8,329 nucleotides of DNA. It comes from an uncultured Selenomonadales bacterium (GTDB taxonomy: Bacteria > Bacillota > Negativicutes > Selenomonadales > Selenomonadaceae). The position numbers and the translations under genes were made by a program. The stretch is from positions 1 to 8,329 of the forward strand of contig CALGGP010000185.1 of assembly GCA_937915885.1 (NCBI GenBank), given 5' to 3'. The stretch's first letter is position 1; each line of letters starts with the position of its first letter. Positions 1-5,513 of this stretch are shown here, one piece after another. The notes below the pieces were generated by a model, which searched no databases, had not been told where the DNA came from, and saw only the letters and a program-made list of their open reading frames with translations.

Positions 1-17
1 GGGAGGGCGGGATAAAT
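1..17 (+). repeat. G-rich intergenic motif copy, cut by the window edge
   Basis: Three G-triplets separated by single bases (positions 1-11) are followed by ATAAAT. The 13 bases GGGCGGGATAAAT (5-17) recur exactly on the minus strand at 8314-8326, and the G-rich part recurs after atpC at 4353-4369, where four triplets are present. The motif is probably truncated on the left. It lies on the coding strand of the leader just before the atpA ribosome binding site. The end of the expected upstream atpH gene cannot be identified: all three frames stop within positions 13-23. Confidence 0.6.
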
Positions 18-24
18 GATTAAA

Positions 25-32
25 AGAGGTGA
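25..32 (+). promoter_or_regulatory. Ribosome binding site of atpA
   Basis: AGAGGTGA lies 9-10 nt before the ATG at 42 and supports that start, which also gives the normal alpha-subunit N-terminus. Confidence 0.8.
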
Positions 33-41
33 AGACCTTAC

Positions 42-1583
42 ATGAAAATTAATCCTGAAGAAATCACCGCGATAATCAAGAATCAGATTAAGAATTACAA
101 CGTCGACCTGAACGTTGACGATGTCGGCACGGTCATTGAGATCGGCGACGGCATTGCGCACATTCACGGGCTCGACAAGGCGATGAGCGGCGAGCTGCTC
201 GACTTCGGCAATGACATTTACGGGCTGGTGCTCAACCTTGAGCAAGACAACGTCGGCGCGGTTATCCTCGGCGGCGATACGAAGGTCGAGGAAGGCGACA
301 CGGTCAAGCGGACGGGCAAAATCATGCAGGTTCCCGTCGGCGACGCGATGATCGGTCGAGTGGTTGACGCGCTCGGACGTCCGATCGACGGCAAAGGTCC
401 GATCGCGACGACGGAGGCTCGACCCGTCGAATATCCGGCGCCCGGCATTGCGGATCGTAAATCCGTGCATGAGCCGTTGCAGACGGGCTTGAAAGCGATT
501 GACGCGCTCGTTCCGATCGGACGCGGGCAGCGCGAGCTGATAATCGGCGACCGCGGCACGGGCAAATCGGCTATCGCGGTCGATACGATCATCAATCAAA
601 AGGGGCAAAACTGTATCTGCATCTACGTCGCGATCGGTCAGAAGGCATCGACGGTGGCGCGCGTCGTCAAGACGCTCGAGGATCACGGCGCGATGGCTTA
701 TACGATCGTCGTGGCGGCGACCGCTGCCGATTCCGCTCCGCTCCAGTACTTGGCGCCGTATGCGGGCGTTGCGATGGCGGAGTATTTCATGTATAAGCGC
801 AATGACAAAGGTCAGGGCGGGCACTGCCTGTGCATCTACGACGACTTGACGAAACACGCGGCGGCGTATCGTGCAATGTCTCTGCTGTTGAGACGACCGC
901 CGGGTCGTGAGGCGTATCCGGGCGATGTTTTCTATCTGCATTCGCGTCTGCTCGAGCGCGCGGCAAAACTGTCGGACGATCTCGGCGCGGGATCGATCAC
1001 GGCGCTCCCCGTCATCGAAACGCAAGCGGGCGACGTTTCCGCTTACATTCCGACGAACGTCATCTCGATCACCGACGGTCAGATCATGCTCGAGACCGAT
1101 GCATTTTACTCCGGCATTCGTCCCGCAATCAGCGTCGGCTTGAGCGTGTCGCGCGTCGGCGGCTCGGCGCAGATCAAGGCGATGAAACAAGTCGCCGGCA
1201 CCATGCGCCTCGATCTGGCGCAGTATCGTGAGCTGGCGTCGTTCGCACAATTCGCGTCCGATCTCGACAAGGCGACGAAGGCTCAACTCGATCGCGGCGC
1301 GCGCATGGTCGAAACTCTTAAACAGGCGCAATACTCGCCGTTGCAGGTCGAGGATCAAGTCATAACGATATTCGCCGCCGTCCGAGGATTTTTGACGGAC
1401 ATTCCGACCGAAAAAGTTGTGCAGTTCGACAACGATCTGATCAAATTCATGCACAGTCAACATCCTGAAGTCGGCAAGAAAATCGTCGCGCAGAAGAAAC
1501 TCGACGACGCGCTCGAAGCCGAAATTTCAAACGCAATCAAGCAATTCAAAGACACGGTCGCATACAAGATGGACGCGGAGTAA
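42..1583 (+). CDS. atpA: F1Fo ATP synthase subunit alpha
   Basis: Non-catalytic nucleotide-binding subunit of the F1 hexamer (alpha3 beta3) on the cytoplasmic face of the membrane. The 513-residue length is normal for the family. Visible landmarks are the N-terminal beta-barrel (about 25-95), the Walker A motif GDRGTGKS (169-176), the Walker B strand ending in Tyr-Asp-Asp (266-268), the stretch ALPVIETQAGDVSAYIP (321-337), and the alpha/beta signature PAISVGLSVS (361-370). Arg371 follows the signature and matches the arginine finger that reaches into the beta catalytic site. The C-terminal helical domain runs from about 385. Two oddities are a roughly six-residue insertion before Walker B (about 252-261) and two Cys-x-Cys pairs (191/193 and 262/264). 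First gene of the operon inside the window; atpG follows after 14 nt. The assignment is certain. Confidence 0.99.
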   Translation: MKINPEEITAIIKNQIKNYNVDLNVDDVGTVIEIGDGIAHIHGLDKAMSGELLDFGNDIYGLVLNLEQDNVGAVILGGDTKVEEGDTVKRTGKIMQVPVGDAMIGRVVDALGRPIDGKGPIATTEARPVEYPAPGIADRKSVHEPLQTGLKAIDALVPIGRGQRELIIGDRGTGKSAIAVDTIINQKGQNCICIYVAIGQKASTVARVVKTLEDHGAMAYTIVVAATAADSAPLQYLAPYAGVAMAEYFMYKRNDKGQGGHCLCIYDDLTKHAAAYRAMSLLLRRPPGREAYPGDVFYLHSRLLERAAKLSDDLGAGSITALPVIETQAGDVSAYIPTNVISITDGQIMLETDAFYSGIRPAISVGLSVSRVGGSAQIKAMKQVAGTMRLDLAQYRELASFAQFASDLDKATKAQLDRGARMVETLKQAQYSPLQVEDQVITIFAAVRGFLTDIPTEKVVQFDNDLIKFMHSQHPEVGKKIVAQKKLDDALEAEISNAIKQFKDTVAYKMDAE

Positions 1584-1591
1584 GGCGGTGA
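1582..1591 (+). promoter_or_regulatory. Ribosome binding site of atpG (decides a TTG start)
   Basis: AAGGCGGTGA overlaps the atpA stop codon and sits 6 nt before TTG 1598. It resembles GGAGGTGA with one mismatch. No ATG or GTG occurs at a suitable distance. Confidence 0.75.
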
Positions 1592-1597
1592 ATTGAC

Positions 1598-2473
1598 TTG
1601 GCAAGTTTACAAGACATTCGCCGTCGAATAAAGAGCGTCAAGAGCACGCAGAAGATCACCAACGCGATGAACATGGTCGCGACATCGAAACTCCGTCGGG
1701 CGAAGGAAGCGGCGGTCGCCAACAAACCTTATGCCGAAAAAACTCGCGCGGTCGTTCAGAACGTGGCGGCGCATACCGAAGGATTCAGTCATCCGATGCT
1801 CGAGATTCATGAAAGCGGCAAGCGGCTGATTCTGGTGATCGCCGCCGATAAGGGCTTGGCGGGCGCGTATTCGAGCAATATTTTCAAGGCGACGCATGCG
1901 GAGTTGGAAGTCAACGGCGTCGAGGACAAAAATAATATCGAGCTGGTGACGGTCGGACGAAAGGCGCGGGATCACTTCAGACTTCGCGGCTACTCGATCG
2001 CGCGGAGCTATACCGGCATCAGCGAACGCCCGAAGTACGAGAACGCCAAGGAGATCGCCGAATATCTGATACAAAAATTCGAGACGGGCGATATCAAGGA
2101 TATTGTCATGATCTATACTCGATTCGTGTCGGCGATCTCGTGCGTGCCGGAGACGGTCAAGCTGCTGCCGTTTGAAAAAGAAAGCGGCGCGGAGGAACAA
2201 TCGAGCGGCATTCGATCGGAATATATTTACGAGCCGTCGGCGGAGGCGGTGTTGAGTCATCTGCTGCCGCAGTATTTGATCACGGTGATCTACGCGGCGA
2301 TGTTGCAAGCGGCGGCGTCGGAGCTGTCGTCGCGAATGAACGCGATGCAGAACGCGACCGACAACGCCGAAGAACTGATCAGCAAGCTCGATCTGTATTA
2401 CAATAAGGTGCGTCAGGCGGGCATCACCAACGAAATTACGGAGATAGTCGGCGGCGCGAACGCGCTCAACTGA
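1598..2473 (+). CDS. atpG: F1Fo ATP synthase subunit gamma
   Basis: Central rotor stalk of F1, whose rotation inside the alpha3 beta3 ring drives the catalytic cycle. The protein has 291 residues, normal for the family. The start is TTG, giving MASLQDIRRRIKSVKSTQKI, the conserved beginning of the N-terminal long helix that pairs with the C-terminal helix as a coiled coil (about 1-55 and 210-285). The middle Rossmann-like domain spans about 70-200. The family signature Ile-Thr-x-Glu...Gly-Ala occurs at 276-289 (ITNEITEIVGGANA). The segment NATDNAEELI (252-261) is also typical. It sits 14 nt after atpA with its ribosome binding site over the atpA stop, so co-translation is likely. A TTG start on an ATP synthase subunit may tune its amount (inference). 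Confidence 0.98.
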   Translation: MASLQDIRRRIKSVKSTQKITNAMNMVATSKLRRAKEAAVANKPYAEKTRAVVQNVAAHTEGFSHPMLEIHESGKRLILVIAADKGLAGAYSSNIFKATHAELEVNGVEDKNNIELVTVGRKARDHFRLRGYSIARSYTGISERPKYENAKEIAEYLIQKFETGDIKDIVMIYTRFVSAISCVPETVKLLPFEKESGAEEQSSGIRSEYIYEPSAEAVLSHLLPQYLITVIYAAMLQAAASELSSRMNAMQNATDNAEELISKLDLYYNKVRQAGITNEITEIVGGANALN

Positions 2474-2475
2474 CG

Positions 2476-2481
2476 AAGGAG
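2476..2481 (+). promoter_or_regulatory. Ribosome binding site of atpD (decides a TTG start)
   Basis: AAGGAG is followed by an 8-nt spacer and TTG at 2490. An in-frame GTG at 2481 overlaps this site and therefore cannot be the start. Confidence 0.85.
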
Positions 2482-2489
2482 TGATATTT

Positions 2490-3893
2490 TTGGCTAAAGG
2501 TAAAGTCGTGCAGGTCATCGGCGCGGTCGTCGACATCGAATTTCCGGCGGGCGAATTGCCGGAGATATTGAACGCGATCCACATCACCGGACAATCCGGC
2601 AACGTCAAGATCGATCTGATCGCCGAAGTCATGCAGCATCTCGGCGACAGCGTCACGCGTTGTATCGCAATGAGCTCGACGGACGGCTTGGTGCGCGGCA
2701 TGGACGCCGACGACACCGGCTCGCCGATCAAAGTTCCCGTCGGTCCCGAGTGCCTCGGTCGCGTCTTCAACGTGCTCGGCAAGACCGTCGATAAAAATCC
2801 CAAGCCGGTCGGCAACAAAGAATTTTGGCCCATTCATCGAAAGGCGCCGTCGTTCGATCAACAAGAGACCTCGACGCAAATTCTCGAGACGGGCATCAAA
2901 GTCGTCGATCTGATCGCGCCGTACTCTCGCGGCGGTAAGATCGGATTGTTCGGCGGCGCGGGCGTCGGAAAAACCGTTCTGATCATGGAGCTGATTCATA
3001 ACATCGCCACCGAGCACAGCGGCTATTCGGTGTTCTCGGGCGTCGGCGAGCGCACGCGCGAAGGCAACGATCTCTGGACGGAAATGACGGAGTCGGGCGT
3101 TATCGACAAGACGGCGCTCGTCTACGGGCAGATGAACGAACCGCCGGGCGCGCGTATGCGCGTGGGCTTGACGGGCTTGACGATGGCGGAGTATTTCCGT
3201 GATGCCGAAGGTCGCGACGTGCTGTTGTTCATCGACAACATCTTCCGTTTCATTCAGGCGGGCTCGGAAGTGTCGGCACTGCTCGGGCGCATGCCGTCCG
3301 CCGTCGGTTATCAGCCGACATTGACAACGGACGTCGGCGCGCTACAAGAAAGAATTACGTCGACGAAGAAAGGCTCGATCACGTCGGTGCAGGCGGTCTA
3401 CGTCCCCGCGGACGATTTGACGGACCCGGCGCCGGCGGCAACGTTTACACATCTCGACGCAACAACGGTGTTGAGCCGTCAGATCGCGGAGCTCGGAATT
3501 TATCCCGCCGTCGATCCGCTGGATTCGACGTCAAGAATTCTCGATCCGCACGTGATCGGCGAAGAGCATTATCAGGTTGCGCGCGGCGTTCAGGCGGTGC
3601 TGCAGAAGTACAAGGAACTGCAAGATATCATCGCGATCCTCGGCATGGAAGAACTGTCAGACGACGATAAATTGACGGTCAGTCGCGCGCGTAAAATTCA
3701 GCGCTTCCTGTCGCAACCGTTTGCGGTCGCCGAAGTGTTCACCGGCTCGCCCGGCAAATATGTCCCGCTCAAGGATACGATTCGCGGCTTCAAAGAAATC
3801 CTCGACGGCAAGTATGACGATCTGCCGGAGGCGTCGTTCTACATGGTCGGCAACATCGACGAGGCGGTCGAGAAATCGAAAAAACTCAAGTAA
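2490..3893 (+). CDS. atpD: F1Fo ATP synthase subunit beta (catalytic)
   Basis: Catalytic subunit that makes or hydrolyses ATP at the beta/alpha interface. From the TTG at 2490 the product is 467 residues beginning MAKGKVVQVIGAVVDIEF, the usual beta N-terminus; an earlier in-frame GTG at 2481 lies within the ribosome binding site. Landmarks in this numbering are Walker A GGAGVGKT (155-162), the general-base glutamate in GVGERTREGNDL (Glu187), Walker B LLFIDN with Asp249, and the alpha/beta signature PAVDPLDSTS (339-348). The DELSEED-loop equivalent reads EELSDDD (387-393), the acidic lever that touches gamma and epsilon. All catalytic residues I can place are intact. The gene lies 16 nt after atpG and 18 nt before atpC. 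Confidence 0.99.
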   Translation: MAKGKVVQVIGAVVDIEFPAGELPEILNAIHITGQSGNVKIDLIAEVMQHLGDSVTRCIAMSSTDGLVRGMDADDTGSPIKVPVGPECLGRVFNVLGKTVDKNPKPVGNKEFWPIHRKAPSFDQQETSTQILETGIKVVDLIAPYSRGGKIGLFGGAGVGKTVLIMELIHNIATEHSGYSVFSGVGERTREGNDLWTEMTESGVIDKTALVYGQMNEPPGARMRVGLTGLTMAEYFRDAEGRDVLLFIDNIFRFIQAGSEVSALLGRMPSAVGYQPTLTTDVGALQERITSTKKGSITSVQAVYVPADDLTDPAPAATFTHLDATTVLSRQIAELGIYPAVDPLDSTSRILDPHVIGEEHYQVARGVQAVLQKYKELQDIIAILGMEELSDDDKLTVSRARKIQRFLSQPFAVAEVFTGSPGKYVPLKDTIRGFKEILDGKYDDLPEASFYMVGNIDEAVEKSKKLK

Positions 3894-3896
3894 TTG

Positions 3897-3903
3897 AAGG
3901 GAG
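3897..3903 (+). promoter_or_regulatory. Ribosome binding site of atpC (decides a GTG start)
   Basis: AAGGGAG lies 8 nt before GTG 3912. A TTG at 3894 directly after the atpD stop is in frame but lies upstream of this site, so it was rejected as the start. Confidence 0.8.
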
Positions 3904-3911
3904 CGATCATC

Positions 3912-4346
3912 GTGGCGACCATTCGACTTGAGGTAGTCTCGCCGGATCGACAGGTGTGCGATCGTGAGATCGGAATGTTGATCGTGCGGTCGACGGGCGG
4001 CGAGCTGGGAATATTGCCGCGGCACGCGCCGTTGGTGACGGGCTTGATCCCGCACGTGATGAGGATCAAACAGGGGCTCGGCGGCGGCGAAGAAGAAGTG
4101 ATGGCGATCGGCGGAGGCTTTATGGAAGTGACGCCGGAAAAAATCACGATCCTCGCGGCGGCGGCTGAAGAGCCGAAAGATATAGACGTGGCTCGAGCGC
4201 AAGCGGCGTATCAACGAGCGAAGCAGAGGATCGAGGCGTATAAAACGGCGCCGAAGGACTCGGCAAGCATCGATATCGATCGGGCGCAATTGGCGTTGGC
4301 GCGGGCGATGGCTCGGTTGGCGGCAACCAAAAATCCGATCCAGTAA
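3912..4346 (+). CDS. atpC: F1Fo ATP synthase subunit epsilon
   Basis: Rotor subunit that links gamma to the c-ring and can restrain ATP hydrolysis through its C-terminal helices. From GTG 3912 the product has 144 residues, starting MATIRLEVVSPDRQ. The N-terminal beta-sandwich (about 1-85) contains the family stretch GELGILPRHAPLVTGL and the IGGGFMEV strand. The C-terminal part (about 88-140) is a lysine-, arginine- and alanine-rich helical hairpin with a charged linker around KTAPKDSASIDID. It is the last gene of the atp operon; the stop is followed within nine bases by the G-rich repeat motif (C-rich on this strand). I see no U-tract terminator directly after it. Confidence 0.97.
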   Translation: MATIRLEVVSPDRQVCDREIGMLIVRSTGGELGILPRHAPLVTGLIPHVMRIKQGLGGGEEEVMAIGGGFMEVTPEKITILAAAAEEPKDIDVARAQAAYQRAKQRIEAYKTAPKDSASIDIDRAQLALARAMARLAATKNPIQ

Positions 4347-4354
4347 ATTTTAAT

Positions 4355-4369
4355 CCCGCCCACCCGCCC
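4355..4369 (-). repeat. G-quadruplex motif with 1-nt loops
   Basis: The minus strand reads GGGCGGGTGGGCGGG: four G-triplets separated by single bases, then ATTAAAA. This pattern is known to form very stable parallel quadruplexes in vitro. Twelve bases (4353-4364) are identical to 8318-8329, and the core is shared with positions 5-12. It starts 8 nt after the atpC stop. Confidence 0.75.
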
Positions 4370-4411
4370 TTTAAAGGCTATCGCCTTCGACCGCGCGGGG
4401 CAACAGATTAG

Positions 4412-4491
4412 AGGGCGCCGCCGACGCTCCCACCCTCCGGTGACGGTGCCCAACCGAGGTCAGCATGCCCACCCTGCGTCGGCGGCGCATG
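4412..4491 (+). repeat. ~80-bp hairpin-forming intergenic repeat, copy A
   Basis: The ends are inverted repeats: GCGCCGCCGACGC (4415-4427) pairs perfectly with GCGTCGGCGGCGC (4476-4488), leaving a 48-nt loop. The loop carries CCCACCC at both ends (4429-4435 and 4468-4474). The unit aligns along its whole length, in reverse orientation, with 5422-5502. The first 20 bases are identical and the last 27 match at 23 positions. It contains no ORF and could be a small non-autonomous mobile or REP-like element, or a bidirectional terminator (inference). Confidence 0.75.
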
Positions 4492-4514
4492 TCCATTTTA
4501 CGGTTGCCGCCCAC

Positions 4515-4529
4515 GCGTCGGCGGCGCCC
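4515..4529 (+). repeat. Extra copy of the repeat's right arm
   Basis: GCGTCGGCGGCGCCC repeats the right arm of copy A 39 nt downstream. It is the exact reverse complement of 4413-4427, giving an alternative 15-bp stem. The preceding GCCCAC also resembles the sequence before the arm in copy A, so this is probably a decayed or partial repeat unit. Confidence 0.65.
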
Positions 4530-4540
4530 ATATAAAAATT

Positions 4541-5311
4541 TCAGTCCCACAACTTCCACGGAGCCCGCCCGCCATTCCAAAGCGCCTCGAGATTGCGCTT
4601 GTCTCGGATTGTATCCATGCACTGCCAAAATCCGTTGTGCTTATACGCCATCACTTCGCCCGCCGCCACCATCCGATTCATCGGCTCATTTTCAAACATA
4701 TAATCGCCCGTAATGTAGTCAAACACATTCGGCTCGATCACCATGAAGCCGCCGTTAATGTCGACCACATCTTTTTGCGTCTTCTCGCGAAACGCCTTCA
4801 CACGATTGCCGTCGAACTCGATCACGCCGAATTGCGTAGCGGGGTGCACCGACGTCAACGTAACCGTCTTGCCGTGCGTCTCATGAAATGCAAGCAGCGC
4901 ATTGATGTCGACATCCGACACGCCGTCGCCGTACGTCATCATAAACCTCTCGCCGTTGAGGTACGGACGGATTTTCATCAGTCGACCGCCCGTATTCGTC
5001 TCGTAGCCGGTGTTGATCACCGTCACCTTCCACGGCTCCGAAAAATCGTTGTGCACCGTCACCTTGCCGCCCTCGGTGAAGTCAAACGTCACGTCGGAAT
5101 TATAAAGGCTGTGATTCGCGAAAAATTCTTTGATGATGTGCTGCTTATAGCCCGCGCAAATGATGAACTCGTTGAAGCCGAAGTGCGAATAGATTTTCAT
5201 GATGTGCCAAAGGATTGGGCGCCCGCCTATCTCGATCATCGGCTTCGGAATGAATTGCGACTCCTCTCTAATGCGCGTGCCCAAGCCGCCCGCCAACAAT
5301 ACTACCTTCAA
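4541..5311 (-). CDS. rfbF: Glucose-1-phosphate cytidylyltransferase
   Basis: Converts CTP and alpha-D-glucose 1-phosphate to CDP-glucose and pyrophosphate, the entry to CDP-linked dideoxysugars and some surface glycans. From the TTG at 5311 the product has 256 residues, matching the usual ~257 of RfbF. Landmarks are the nucleotide-binding loop LLAGGLGTRIREES (5-18), PKPM with Lys23, the substrate-region stretch YGDGVSD (127-133) whose Asp129 probably binds the metal, NGGFMVIEP (186-194) and GFWQCMDT (227-234). A longer frame extends upstream to an ATG at 5506, but that part is repeat-derived and the ribosome binding site decides for the TTG. No CDP-glucose 4,6-dehydratase (rfbG) or other partner is in the window. 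It is flanked by the inverted ~80-bp repeats and is the last minus-strand gene before the convergence with atpC. Confidence 0.93.
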   Translation of the reverse strand: MKVVLLAGGLGTRIREESQFIPKPMIEIGGRPILWHIMKIYSHFGFNEFIICAGYKQHIIKEFFANHSLYNSDVTFDFTEGGKVTVHNDFSEPWKVTVINTGYETNTGGRLMKIRPYLNGERFMMTYGDGVSDVDINALLAFHETHGKTVTLTSVHPATQFGVIEFDGNRVKAFREKTQKDVVDINGGFMVIEPNVFDYITGDYMFENEPMNRMVAAGEVMAYKHNGFWQCMDTIRDKRNLEALWNGGRAPWKLWD

Positions 5312-5319
5312 AATTTTTT

Positions 5320-5324
5320 CCTCC
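5320..5324 (-). promoter_or_regulatory. Ribosome binding site of rfbF (decides a TTG start)
   Basis: GGAGG on the minus strand is followed by AAAAAATT (8 nt) and TTG at 5311. The site is strong and correctly spaced, and the resulting protein begins exactly at the family's N-terminal strand. Confidence 0.85.
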
Positions 5325-5421
5325 GATCTTGTTTCTCCTGCCCGTCGTAAAAGGCGGGCGCCGCCGTCCTGGCTTCCGCGCGGAGCGACGATTAATTTTC
5401 CGCCCGTCCTTTGAGAATGTT

Positions 5422-5502
5422 CGTGCGCTGCCGGCGCGGGGTGGGCATCGCTGCCACAATTCGGGCGCCGCGCTCGGGGGGCGGGAGCGTCGGCGGCGCC
5501 CT
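5422..5502 (-). repeat. ~80-bp hairpin-forming intergenic repeat, copy B
   Basis: Read on the minus strand, this 81-nt unit starts with the same 20 bases as copy A (AGGGCGCCGCCGACGCTCCC) and ends with a 27-base block matching copy A at 23 positions. The middle is more diverged (about 19 of 33 by hand alignment) but the spacing agrees within one base. Its arms pair at 11 of 13 positions, and the CCCNCCC blocks at the loop edges are conserved. It lies in opposite orientation to copy A, on the other side of rfbF. Confidence 0.72.
5463..5501 (-). terminator. GC-rich hairpin after the glycosyltransferase gene (possible terminator or attenuator)
   Basis: GGGCGCCGC (5463-5471) pairs perfectly with GCGGCGCCC (5493-5501), a 9-bp all-GC stem with a 21-nt loop, starting 12 nt after the glycosyltransferase stop. 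It has no T-run on the minus strand (GAATTGTGG follows), so intrinsic termination is doubtful. It competes with the larger hairpin of repeat copy B. Confidence 0.35.
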
Positions 5503-5513
5503 TCAACCCGTCA

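Larger units (their letters stand above)
4347..4540. other. Convergent intergenic region full of repeats
   Basis: This 194-nt gap separates the 3' ends of atpC and rfbF. In order it contains a C-rich run that is a quadruplex motif on the minus strand (4355-4369), a weak 5-bp hairpin (AAGGC 4374-4378 with GCCTT 4383-4387), a palindrome CCGCGCGG (4391-4398), the ~80-bp repeat (4412-4491) and an extra copy of its right arm (4515-4529). Positions 4413-4427 can also pair with 4515-4529 in a perfect 15-bp stem. Transcripts from both sides probably end here, but none of the stems is followed by a T-run, so no canonical intrinsic terminator is called. No coding sequence is evident. Confidence 0.7.
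5312..5513. other. Intergenic region between the glycosyltransferase and rfbF
   Basis: These 202 nt hold repeat copy B (5422-5502), a strong GC hairpin just after the glycosyltransferase stop, a palindrome CCGCGCGG (5376-5383), and a stretch GGCGGGCGCCGCCG (5353-5366) related in composition to the repeat arms. On the minus strand, GACGGGCGGAAAATTAAT (about 5392-5409) resembles a decayed copy of the G-rich motif. I could not identify a convincing -35/-10 pair for rfbF. Whether rfbF is transcribed through from purH or has its own promoter is open. Confidence 0.6.

Noticed and set aside
2481..2489. GTG 2481 as the atpD start
   Set aside because: It lies within the ribosome binding site that serves TTG 2490, and the beta N-terminus MAKGKVVQ fits the TTG.
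1607..2833. 408-codon open frame on the minus strand across atpG and atpD
   Set aside because: It is antisense to two certain genes, its translation is rich in Arg/His/Asp with no family resemblance, and its length is explained by the GC-rich codon bias of the sense genes.
4371..4387. Short hairpin AAGGC-TATC-GCCTT as a terminator
   Set aside because: The stem is only 5 bp and has no T-run, so it is within chance expectation.
4412..4529. CRISPR array or integron attC site
   Set aside because: There are too few units with irregular spacing and opposite orientations, no spacers of equal length, and no cas or integrase gene in the window.
4347..4540. Classical intrinsic terminator for the atp operon
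   Set aside because: Strong GC stems exist but none is followed by a T-run on either strand, so only a possible terminator role is noted.
4637..5350. 237-codon open frame on the plus strand opposite rfbF
   Set aside because: It mirrors rfbF, whose motifs are unmistakable, and its translation has low-complexity His/Arg content.
5312..5506. 65-residue N-terminal extension of rfbF from an ATG at 5506
   Set aside because: The extension is encoded by repeat copy B and GC-rich spacer, has no similarity to the family, and a strong ribosome binding site plus the family N-terminus mark TTG 5311.
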